A stretch of DNA of 64,000 nucleotides from JACKDW01 sp964621785 (GTDB lineage: Bacteria > Myxococcota_A > Polyangia > Nannocystales > Nannocystaceae). The translations under genes were made by a program, and so were the position numbers. The stretch spans positions 3,643 through 67,642 of the forward strand of contig CAZUPD010000029.1 in assembly GCA_964621785.1 (NCBI GenBank). Reading direction: 5' to 3'. Each line of letters opens with the position of its first letter. The stretch's first letter is position 1. Below, one piece after another: positions 1-7,727 of this stretch. Under the pieces are notes generated by a model. It did no database searches. It was not told where the DNA came from and worked only from the letters and a program-made list of their open reading frames with translations.

Positions 1-2
1 CG

Positions 3-1079
3 AGTCCGGAGTTGGTGGCGCTCATCGGTGAGACACTGGCCGAAGATCCGACAGATCGCCCAACAGATGGCGAGGCTCTTCAGGCCCGACTCACCGCCCT
101 CGGCCTGCATGACGAGGAGGCACAACGGCCAGTGGAAGCGTTGATCGACGCGCTCGCGGGAGTCGGTGATCACGTCTACGAGCCGGATCCGAAGTCGGTC
201 CGCACTCCGCAGTCGCCCTCTGCATCGTCTTCGGCCCTAGAGCTTCCCGTGACCAACCTCGAGGACCTTGCCGAGCCGTCGCGCCCCCACGCCGCGGCTT
301 CGCATGCGGCGTTGGTCATGCAGTTTCAGGCCGACGAAGCGACCAGCCCGGCCCAGACGCCCGGGCCGACGGCCGAAGGTTCGCAGGCACGAATGGCACA
401 GCCCGCGACCTCGCAAGCGCCGGGCTCTGGGACCCAACCAGCGAAATCTGAGTCGGCTCGGTTGCCGACTCAACGTGAACCCAACTCTGTTTCGGCTGTG
501 GGAAGCTCGAGTCCGCGGTCCAAGTCGGCTCCCCAAGCCGCAACCTCCGGCGCGCGCCAGGTTCTCGTGCTCGAGAAGCGGGTGTTTCCCGCCGAAGTAC
601 CGCTCGCCCAAGGCGATGACAACACCAAACCAGGCGAACTGCAGGAGCCCTCCCTCGCCGAAACGGTTGCTTCGGCGGTTGAACAGGGCGCTGCGGCCCT
701 GGAGTTGCGCGACAACGTCAATGCCGCGTTGGCCGGCGGTGCCGATGCGGCCGACGAGTTGTCTGAGCCCCCGGAGCGGTTGACTGCGAGTGTCGACGGC
801 ACACTGCGTCGGCGGGCCGACGACGATGCCCCGATGGCGGTTCGACGCCACCGTTCTCGGGCGACCTATCCCCTCGGACATACCGCGATACCAGACGACG
901 TCGAAACCCCGCCCGCCTCGGATGTATCGGTCGAGGCCGAGGTCGGCGATGACACCAACCCCGAACTCGCATCTGCCGAAGCCGTCGAAAAACCAGCCGA
1001 GCGCTATGTCAATCTGATCGTGGCCGTGGTCGGTGGCTTGACGGTCGCGTACCTGCTGATGACGTGGCTCAGACAATAA
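3..1079 (+). CDS. Ser/Thr protein kinase-like protein, C-terminal part (5' end outside window)
   Basis: The frame is open from the window edge, so the start is missing; 358 codons are visible. The first residues (LAEDPTDRPTDGEALQARL) look like the last helix of a bacterial Ser/Thr kinase domain, where a D-P-x-x-R-P-x motif is typical. The rest is a long Ala/Pro/Ser/Glu-rich stretch without clear fold, then a single C-terminal membrane helix (about the last 22 residues, ending LLMTWLRQ). A kinase with a disordered linker and C-terminal anchor recurs in this window (the pseudokinase at 40160 and the kinase at 53054 are comparable). The kinase assignment is inference from the short N-terminal motif. 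It ends 12 bases before purC. A long antisense open frame (237-1793) is a codon-bias shadow. Confidence 0.6.
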   Translation, partial: SPELVALIGETLAEDPTDRPTDGEALQARLTALGLHDEEAQRPVEALIDALAGVGDHVYEPDPKSVRTPQSPSASSSALELPVTNLEDLAEPSRPHAAASHAALVMQFQADEATSPAQTPGPTAEGSQARMAQPATSQAPGSGTQPAKSESARLPTQREPNSVSAVGSSSPRSKSAPQAATSGARQVLVLEKRVFPAEVPLAQGDDNTKPGELQEPSLAETVASAVEQGAAALELRDNVNAALAGGADAADELSEPPERLTASVDGTLRRRADDDAPMAVRRHRSRATYPLGHTAIPDDVETPPASDVSVEAEVGDDTNPELASAEAVEKPAERYVNLIVAVVGGLTVAYLLMTWLRQ

Positions 1080-1091
1080 AGCGAAGGTTCC

Positions 1092-2072
1092 ATGCCGGTT
1101 GCCCGCGAAGTGATTCAAGCTGCCATCGACTCCGACCGTTTGGTGTCGGCGCTCGGACCCGAGTTCGATCGCTTGGGCACGCGTTACAGCGGCAAGGTCC
1201 GCGACAATTTCAGCCGCGACGGACGGCGGACGATCATCGTCTCGGACCGCGTCAGCGCCTTCGATGTGGTCCTCGGCACCATCCCCTTCAAGGGCCAGGT
1301 ACTCAACGGTCTCGCCACCTACTGGTTTGAACAGACCCGAAAACTCGTCGCCAATCACCTGCTCGAAGTGCCAGACGCCCAGGTCATGCACACGGTTGAA
1401 TGTACACCGATTCCGGTCGAGATGGTGGTCCGCGGTTACCTGACCGGGGTCAGTTCGACCAGCATCTGGACCGCCTACGAAGGCGGCGCGCGGACGTTTT
1501 GCGGACACACGCTGCCGGCGGGGATGCGCAAACATCAAAAGTTGCCGAAAAATCTGGTGACGCCGTCGACCAAGGCAAAAAAGGGCGACCACGATCACAA
1601 CGTCAGCCGTGCAGAGTTGATCGCCGAAGGTGTGGTGACAGCCGAGGTCTTCGACGAGCTCGAGCAACAAGCACTCGCGGTGTTTGCCTTTGGCCAACAA
1701 CTGGCAGCCACCCGGGGGCTCTTGCTGGTCGATACCAAATACGAGTTCGGCCGCGCGCCCGATGGCCAGCTCGTCCTGATCGACGAAATCCATACCCCGG
1801 ATTCGTCGCGCTACTGGTTTGCTGATACCTACGATCAGGCGATGGCAAACGCCGACGATCCGCGTAGCCTCGACAAGGAGTTTTTACGCCGGTGGTTGGT
1901 GTCCCAGGGGTTTCGCGGAGAGGGTGCACCTCCCGTGTTGCCCGACGAGATCCGCGTCGAGGCGGCGATGCGCTACATCGAGACCTACGAGCGGGTCACA
2001 GGTCAAGCGTTTGTCCCGGACACCGAAGCGCCCATTCCCCGGCTTCGACGCAAACTCGGCGTGCTTACATAA
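1092..2072 (+). CDS. purC: Phosphoribosylaminoimidazole-succinocarboxamide synthase (SAICAR synthetase)
   Basis: This cytoplasmic enzyme joins CAIR and aspartate with ATP to make SAICAR in de novo purine synthesis. At 326 residues it is of the longer PurC type. Diagnostic segments are SDRVSAFDVVL (about residue 54), the nucleotide/substrate loop VEMVVRGYLTGVSSTSIW (about 110), and LIDEIHTPDSSRYW (about 227). The ATG at 1092 gives a normal N-terminus. purF lies downstream beyond one oppositely oriented small gene, so two purine genes are near neighbours but not in one operon. A TGYANNTRCA site (2074) lies immediately after the stop. Confidence 0.96.
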   Translation: MPVAREVIQAAIDSDRLVSALGPEFDRLGTRYSGKVRDNFSRDGRRTIIVSDRVSAFDVVLGTIPFKGQVLNGLATYWFEQTRKLVANHLLEVPDAQVMHTVECTPIPVEMVVRGYLTGVSSTSIWTAYEGGARTFCGHTLPAGMRKHQKLPKNLVTPSTKAKKGDHDHNVSRAELIAEGVVTAEVFDELEQQALAVFAFGQQLAATRGLLLVDTKYEFGRAPDGQLVLIDEIHTPDSSRYWFADTYDQAMANADDPRSLDKEFLRRWLVSQGFRGEGAPPVLPDEIRVEAAMRYIETYERVTGQAFVPDTEAPIPRLRRKLGVLT

Positions 2073-2158
2073 GTGTATCTGCAAGCGCCTTGGCTCGATG
2101 CACGGCGCGGATTGGCTGCGGCCGCGGTCCTGGTTGACGAGCTTGTCTTGCGGGCAGG

Positions 2159-2581
2159 TCACACAAGCCGCGACGCGAACACCTCGAGTCCCGCGAGGAT
2201 CAACGCCGTCACGGCCGTGGTCTTCATCGAGTCGCACTCGATCTCGTCGAGCACATACTCGGAGGCCATCAAGATGGCGAAGTTGCCGAGGGCATAGGCG
2301 ATCACGGCTGCCAGGGGTCCGAGCAGCAGGATCGGGAAAAACACGATGCTCAAAAACATCAGCAGTACCTTGCCGAGGCCGATGCTGACGAGGCCGCTGA
2401 TGACTGCCGAGCGAGCGCCCCCGTAGGGTCCACGGACTTCAAGTCCGGGCACGACGTGGGGAAGGAGGAAAAAACCGAGGACGAACGCGGCGTAGGCGGC
2501 GAGGAGGGACATCTGTTCGTTGGACTCCAGAGTTGGGTCGAAGGTGTCGAGGATCGTCGCCGGATCCCCGGGTTGTGACAA
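2159..2581 (-). CDS. Small four-helix membrane protein, phage-holin-IV/YvlD-like
   Basis: This predicted inner-membrane protein of up to 140 residues has about four hydrophobic segments. A proline-glycine motif (HVVPGLEVRGPYGGARSAV) lies after the first, as in the YvlD/superfamily-IV holin-like group. That group is widespread in chromosomes and its role is unknown; nothing here suggests a prophage. The longest frame starts at a TTG (2581), which gives a polar 23-residue N-terminus with GC-rich wobble bases. An ATG at 2512 (MSLLAAYAAF) is an equally reasonable start and places the first helix at the N-terminus. It is the only minus-strand gene between purC and purF. The family call is tentative. 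Confidence 0.55.
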   Translation of the reverse strand: MSQPGDPATILDTFDPTLESNEQMSLLAAYAAFVLGFFLLPHVVPGLEVRGPYGGARSAVISGLVSIGLGKVLLMFLSIVFFPILLLGPLAAVIAYALGNFAILMASEYVLDEIECDSMKTTAVTALILAGLEVFASRLV

Positions 2582-2901
2582 GCGCGCTGCCTCACACGGT
2601 ATTGTTCGAGCCGAACAACCAATGTGCGGACCTCTGGTGCACGCAGAGCTCGGTCGAGGTTGCCATGGTCTTCGTCGCGTGTCGTTTCAGACAGGCGCAC
2701 GACCCGTGTGTCGGACGATGACGTTGGGATGTTCGGCAGCCCTCCATCGTTGGGTTCTCGTCCGAGCGCGAGAAAAACCACGGGCTGCAGGGGAAGCGGG
2801 ACAAATACCCGAGGATCCATCCCTTTGATGTTTTCGAGGTGAAGTTGTCGGCGATGCCGCAGCGTGACGGAATCGAGTCGGAGCTGTAGGGTGTGCCCGC
2901 A
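2582..2901. other. Spacer upstream of purF
   Basis: About 320 bases between the divergent holin-like gene and purF. I see no convincing gene. It carries one copy of the CGAGAAAAACCACGGG repeat (2769-2784), 118 bases upstream of the purF ATG on the same strand. No clear promoter or PurR-like box was recognised. Confidence 0.5.
2769..2784 (+). repeat. CGAGAAAAACCACGGG upstream repeat, copy 1
   Basis: A 16-base element upstream of purF. The same sequence is at 32452-32467, with a one-base variant at 61595-61610. All three lie on the coding strand, 44 to 118 bases before a start codon. It could be a promoter-associated or regulator-binding element, or a dispersed repeat. Confidence 0.6.
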
Positions 2902-4290
2902 ATGTGCGGTGTGTTTGGCATCTTCAACCACCCTGAGGCGGCGAACCTCAGCTACCTCGGGCTGCACGCCCTTCAACACCGCGGTCAGGAGTCAGCCGGG
3001 GTTGTCAGCTGTGCCGACGATACGCTGCACGCCGTTCGCAAGATGGGCCTTGTGTCCGACATCTTCACCGAACGCAGGTTGGCGCGACTGCCAGGAAACC
3101 TCGCAATCGGGCATGTCCGCTACACCACCGCCGGGGGCTCGCTGCCGAAGAACATTCAGCCGCTGACCGCCGAGTATCGCGAGGGGGCCGTGGCCATCGC
3201 CCACAACGGCAACCTCGTCAACGCCGAGCAGCTGCGGGTCGAGTTGGAGGCCGAGGGGGCGATCTTCGCCTCCAACTCCGATACAGAAGTGATCCTACAA
3301 CTACTTGCGCGGCGCAACGAGCCGGATATCGTCGCCCGGTTGCGGGGGGCACTCGCCCGCGTCCGTGGGGCCTACAGCATTGTCATGATCGCCGAGGGGT
3401 GTCTGATCGCGATCCGCGATCCCCACGGGTTTCGCCCGTTGGTCCTCGGGCGACTCAAAGGCCAGCCCGAAACCTACGTGGTGGCCTCGGAGACCTGTGC
3501 GTTTGACCTGATTGCCGCCGAGCGCATCCGCGATGTCGAACCGGGGGAGATTTTGGTGATCAAACAGGGCGATGTCCGCAGCGTGATGGCCCCGCAGGTT
3601 GCCCGTCGGGCATGTATTTTTGAACATGTCTACTTCGCCCGCCCCGACAGTTTGCTCGACTCGGTGTCGGTCTACAACGCCCGCATCAAGATGGGCAAAC
3701 GCCTGGCGGTCGAGGCTCCGGTCGAGGCCGATGTCGTCATCCCCGTGCCCGACTCGGGGGTCGTCGCCGCCATGGGCTATGCCCACCAAAGCGGGATTCC
3801 GTTTGAGATGGGGCTGATCCGCAACCACTACGTCGGCCGTACCTTTATCGAACCCAAAGAGTCGATCCGGCACTTCGGGGTCAAACTCAAACTCAATCCA
3901 GTTCCCGGGTTGCTCGAGGGGAAGCGCGTGGTGGTGGTCGACGACTCGATCGTCCGCGGCACCACCTCGCACAAAATCGTCAAGATGATCCGCGAGGCCG
4001 GGGCGACCGAAATCCACCTGCGGATCTCGTCGCCGCCGATCAACGGGCCCTGCTACTACGGCATCAACACCCCGACCCGGGGCGAGTTGGTCGCCTCGCG
4101 CAAGTCGCCGGTGGAGGTCGCCGAGGCGATCGGTGCCGACTCGGTCGCCCACCTGTCGTCCGAAGGCCTGCTCGAATCGGTCGGGGCAGGGGGCGGCGAA
4201 ACCTACTGTACGGCCTGTTTCACGGGGGAATACCCGGTTCAAGTCACCCGCCAACCTCGTCGCCGCCAACTCCGGCTGGTCGAGGTATAA
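2902..4290 (+). CDS. purF: Amidophosphoribosyltransferase
   Basis: It catalyses the first committed step of purine synthesis, replacing the pyrophosphate of PRPP with ammonia from glutamine. The ATG at 2902 is chosen over the in-frame GTG at 2893 because it places Cys2 (MCGVFGIF) at the mature N-terminus as the Ntn-hydrolase nucleophile, with no propeptide. HALQHRGQESAG and the HNGNLVN segment belong to the glutaminase domain. The PRPP loop VVVVDDSIVRGTT lies near residue 350. Cysteines in RRACIFEHV, GPCYYGI and YCTACFTG fit the [4Fe-4S]-binding type known from Bacillus PurF. The length of 462 residues is normal. Followed by prfB after a 17-base gap. Confidence 0.97.
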   Translation: MCGVFGIFNHPEAANLSYLGLHALQHRGQESAGVVSCADDTLHAVRKMGLVSDIFTERRLARLPGNLAIGHVRYTTAGGSLPKNIQPLTAEYREGAVAIAHNGNLVNAEQLRVELEAEGAIFASNSDTEVILQLLARRNEPDIVARLRGALARVRGAYSIVMIAEGCLIAIRDPHGFRPLVLGRLKGQPETYVVASETCAFDLIAAERIRDVEPGEILVIKQGDVRSVMAPQVARRACIFEHVYFARPDSLLDSVSVYNARIKMGKRLAVEAPVEADVVIPVPDSGVVAAMGYAHQSGIPFEMGLIRNHYVGRTFIEPKESIRHFGVKLKLNPVPGLLEGKRVVVVDDSIVRGTTSHKIVKMIREAGATEIHLRISSPPINGPCYYGINTPTRGELVASRKSPVEVAEAIGADSVAHLSSEGLLESVGAGGGETYCTACFTGEYPVQVTRQPRRRQLRLVEV

Positions 4291-4307
4291 CCCAGCGTCG
4301 AAGTCCG

Positions 4308-5457
4308 ATGAACCAACAAGCAATCGACCTACCCGAGCACAACAAAGTCGTGGAGCGTCTTTCCCGGCTGGCCGCGAGGCTTGCCGAGTTGAGGAGGCAT
4401 CTTTGACTACGAAACGAAGTGCGAAAAATTAGAAGAGCTCGATGCCCAAACCGCCGACCCGGCGTTTTGGAACGACAACGATAGGGCCCAGGACGTTCTG
4501 CGCGAGCAGGCGACCACCAAAAAAATTGTCGACGATCTCAACGCTTCCCAAGCCGCGCTCGACGATGCCGAAGTGCTCTACGAGCTCGCCCGAGAAGAGC
4601 AGGATCCGGCGAGCATCCGCGAGGCGTGGGCGGCCCTCGACCGCGTCGACGAGCGTGTCGGCAAGATGGAATTTCGCCGGATGCTCAGCGGCGAACACGA
4701 TAGTGCAGATGCAATTGTCAACGTCAACGCCGGTGCCGGCGGGGTCGAGAGCCAGGACTGGGCCGAGATGTTGCTGCGCATGTACCAGCGCTGGGGCGAG
4801 CGCCAGGGGTTTGCGGTCAAGTTGCTCGACTTGCAAGAGGCCGATCAAGCCGGGATCCGCGGTGCAGCGCTTTCGATTGCCGGTGACTATGCATACGGTT
4901 TTTTGCGTTCCGAGATCGGGGTCCACCGACTCGTCCGGATCTCGCCGTTTGACGCCAATGCCCGCCGCCACACCAGTTTTGCCAGCGTGATGGTGTTGCC
5001 CGACTTGGGCGACGACGAGTTCGACATCGAGATCAACGATTCCGATCTACGGGTCGACAAGTTCCGGGCCTCGGGCGCCGGGGGTCAGCACGTCAACAAG
5101 ACCGAGTCCGCCGTCCGGCTCACCCACCTCCCCACCGGGATCGTCGTCGGCTGCCAGATGGAGCGTTCGCAACACAAAAACATGGCCACGGCGATGCGCA
5201 TGCTCAAGGCCAAGTTGTGGGACCTCGAGCAGCGCAAGCGCGAGCAGGAGCGCCAGGAGTTAGAGGGCGAGAAAATGAAAATCGAGTGGGGCAGCCAGAT
5301 CCGCTCCTACGTGATGCAGCCCTATCAACAGGTCACTGACCATCGCACCGAGCTCAAGTCGTCGGCCGTCAACGCGATTTTAGACGGTGACCTCGAAGCC
5401 CTGATCGAGTCGTTTTTGTTGATGCAAGGTGGACAGTCGGAAGGAACCGCCGGGTGA
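4308..5457 (+). CDS. prfB: Peptide chain release factor 2 with programmed +1 frameshift
   Basis: RF2 terminates translation at UGA and UAA. The short first frame starts at ATG 4308 and stops after 32 codons at a TGA (4404-4406). Reading continues in the +1 frame from 4405 to 5457, giving about 382 residues. The site has the classic autoregulatory layout: an SD-like AGGAGG at 4392-4397, three bases (CAT), then CTT TGA C. Low RF2 stalls the UGA and promotes the shift. The second frame has the stop-recognition SPF motif (VRISPFDANARR) and the catalytic GGQ (SGAGGQHVNKTESAVR). A TGYANNTRCA copy lies at 4704. The stop overlaps the next gene's GTG start, so translation is probably coupled. Confidence 0.95.
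4392..4406 (+). promoter_or_regulatory. RF2 programmed frameshift site
   Basis: AGGAGG, a three-base spacer and the slippery CTT followed by in-frame TGA and C. This matches the known prfB recoding signal in spacing and sequence. The upstream codons from ATG 4308 and the downstream +1 codons from GAC 4405 encode a continuous RF2 N-terminus (AELRRHL then DYETKCEKLEEL). Confidence 0.95.
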
Positions 5458-7649
5458 GCGACCAATCCCTTACGCGGCTGCATCTCAAGATCGCCTGGAG
5501 ACACCTTCGCGGGGTCGATCAGGCGCCGCGGTGGGTCACCCCCCTGCTGATCATTTCACTGTACCTGATCGCCATTGGTATCGGGTTTGCTGTATATGCA
5601 AGCTCGCTGGTCGCCGAGCCCGAAACCTCCAGTTTGGTCATCGAGAGTCTCGAGATGTTTGGCCAGCCCGAGCCGACCGTCACCCCGCGCCAGGGGTACT
5701 TTGGGACATTTGCCGCCGGCACCCTGTTTTTCGGGGTGATGTTGCTGATCGGTGGATTGCTTTCGCGGGTGTTCACGCTGTTGGCCACGGTCATCACGTT
5801 TTCGGTGATGCTCGGTTGCATGGCCCTGGTCGTGGTCTTGAGCCTGATGACCGGGCTCGAGCACGAGTTGCGCGACAAGATCCTCGGCCAGCGGGCGCAC
5901 ATTTTGGTGCAGGCCAAACCGGCCCAGGGCGAGCCGTCCGCCGACCAAGTCGAGGGGGCCGACAGCCTGTTGTTCGCCGACTACCTCGACCTCGCCAAGG
6001 AGCTCAGCGATGTGCCGGGTGTCCTCGGGGCCAGCCCCTACCTCGAGGGCGAGATCATGGTCCGCAACGGCCTCGACCGCCAGGGCGGCAAGCTCACCGG
6101 GATCATTCCGGATATGCACGCCCACGTCTCGCGGCTGCCCAACATCATGGCCGAGGGCGACTACGCCTACCTCGACCATCCCGAGCAAGTTCCCGAGCCA
6201 CAGTTTTCGTTTGAGTTGATCACCGACGGCCCGTCGCCTAGCAAAAAGAATACAAAAAAGAAGAAGTCGAGCCTGAAGCTCGCCGGGGACGGTAAAAAGG
6301 GTGCAGATACAAGCGACTCACCCGGCAAGCCCGGGCCGATGCTCAACGTGTTCCCCGAGGGGCTCGACACCGGTCTCGAAATCGAGTCTGGAGAACCCGA
6401 CGAGACCGGCGGAGAGGACGGCCCGCCCGCGGGGTGGGAAGACCCGCAGGTCGAGCTCGCCGCAGATCCTCAGCCGGAGGTCGGCAAGTCCAAAACTGCG
6501 AAGAAAGGGAGAAAATCGACGGCCGACGATGTCTGGGGCGAGTCGGACCGTTGGGAAGACCCACCGCCGGGTGAGGGCTGGGAAGACCCGAGCGAAGAGG
6601 TGCCCAAGTTGCGAGCCGCGGGTGAACTTCCGCCCAAGCAACCGGCCGCGATCCCGCTGCTTCCGCCACCGACCGACGATGATGAGGAGAGCTGGGAAGA
6701 CCCCGAAGTCGAGATCGAAAAGTTGCGCGATGCGGGGGAGCTCCCGGAACAGGCGACGCCCACTGCTCCGACAAACTCACCTGATGCAGATACACCAAAG
6801 TCGTCGGAGCCCAAGACTGACCCCGTCGACCAGGACGCCATCGTCGATCCGGTCCTGATCGGCAGCGAGAAGTCAGAGGAACTTGGTGCGCACTTAGGCG
6901 ACGAGGTCCAACTGATCACCCCGATCGGGCGACTCACGCCCGCAGGCCGGATCCCCGGTGTCATGAGTGTGAAGGTTGCCGGGGTCTTCGACGCCGATCA
7001 CTACGAGTACGACCGCTGGCTGGTCTACACACCGCTGCCGGTCGCCCAGGCATTTTTGCGAACCGGCGATCGCATCACCGGCATCGAGATCCGGGTCGAA
7101 GACATCGAGCATGTCCGCGAGATCAAAGACTCGGTCGCCGCGGTGGTGGCCGAGGCCGGGCGCGACGACCTGCGGGTCCAGGACTGGCAAGAGCTCAACC
7201 GCAGCCTGTTTTCGGCCATGCAACTCGAAAAGATCGCCGTCTTCATCGCCCTGTTGTGCGTGATCGTGGTGGCGTCGTTCGGGATCCTCGGCTCCAACCT
7301 GATGAGCGTGCTCGAGAAGGCCAAGGAGATCGCGATTTTAAAAACCATGGGGTGTACCGACCGCCAGATCCAAAAGGTGTTCATCGCCGAGGGCATTTGT
7401 CTGGGTGTGTTGGGCAGCATCGCCGGGATCGCCATGGGGATCGGTGTGTGCATCGTGCTCGCCCGTTACGGGTTGCCATTTGCCAGCTCGGGCCGCGGGT
7501 TTGAGCGCCTGCCGGTCTCGATCGTTCCGTTTGAGGTTTTCTTGGTCGGTGTATCTTCAATCTTCATCGTCTGGCTGTCGTGCCTGTACCCCGCGCGGGT
7601 CGCCTCAAAAATGCGTCCGGTCGATGCGATGCGCCAGGCGGAGACGTAA
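5454..7649 (+). CDS. LolC/LolE-type ABC permease with a large repeat-bearing periplasmic insert
   Basis: This FtsX/MacB-superfamily permease probably works with the LolD ATPase at 9876 to release lipoproteins from the inner membrane. The GTG at 5454 overlaps the prfB stop. Four or so hydrophobic segments (near 30-50, 85-130, 605-635, 650-720) and the C-terminal FtsX signature with EKAKEIAILKTMGCTDRQI support the family. At 731 residues it is far longer than LolC/E (about 400). The excess is a low-complexity insert, roughly residues 255-470, with Lys/Asp/Glu/Pro stretches and copies of a WEDP...KLRDAGELP unit. Three TGYANNTRCA copies (5591, 6302, 6785) fall in it, two of them in the insert. 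The LolC/E role is inferred from context. Confidence 0.8.
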   Translation: MSDQSLTRLHLKIAWRHLRGVDQAPRWVTPLLIISLYLIAIGIGFAVYASSLVAEPETSSLVIESLEMFGQPEPTVTPRQGYFGTFAAGTLFFGVMLLIGGLLSRVFTLLATVITFSVMLGCMALVVVLSLMTGLEHELRDKILGQRAHILVQAKPAQGEPSADQVEGADSLLFADYLDLAKELSDVPGVLGASPYLEGEIMVRNGLDRQGGKLTGIIPDMHAHVSRLPNIMAEGDYAYLDHPEQVPEPQFSFELITDGPSPSKKNTKKKKSSLKLAGDGKKGADTSDSPGKPGPMLNVFPEGLDTGLEIESGEPDETGGEDGPPAGWEDPQVELAADPQPEVGKSKTAKKGRKSTADDVWGESDRWEDPPPGEGWEDPSEEVPKLRAAGELPPKQPAAIPLLPPPTDDDEESWEDPEVEIEKLRDAGELPEQATPTAPTNSPDADTPKSSEPKTDPVDQDAIVDPVLIGSEKSEELGAHLGDEVQLITPIGRLTPAGRIPGVMSVKVAGVFDADHYEYDRWLVYTPLPVAQAFLRTGDRITGIEIRVEDIEHVREIKDSVAAVVAEAGRDDLRVQDWQELNRSLFSAMQLEKIAVFIALLCVIVVASFGILGSNLMSVLEKAKEIAILKTMGCTDRQIQKVFIAEGICLGVLGSIAGIAMGIGVCIVLARYGLPFASSGRGFERLPVSIVPFEVFLVGVSSIFIVWLSCLYPARVASKMRPVDAMRQAET

Positions 7650-7727
7650 TGTCTCCATCCATCCGCGAGCGACCGTTGAACAACCATCCGGTGAGTATGA
7701 ACCGGAGGATGGGCAAAGAGGCAGGCG

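Noticed and set aside
237..1793. 518-codon minus-strand open frame opposite the first gene and purC
   Set aside because: It is antisense to two supported genes, with no family motif; in GC-rich DNA such shadows are common.
2159..2581. Prophage remnant suggested by the holin-like gene
   Set aside because: No other phage gene, integrase or attachment repeat is nearby, and holin-IV-like proteins are common in chromosomes.
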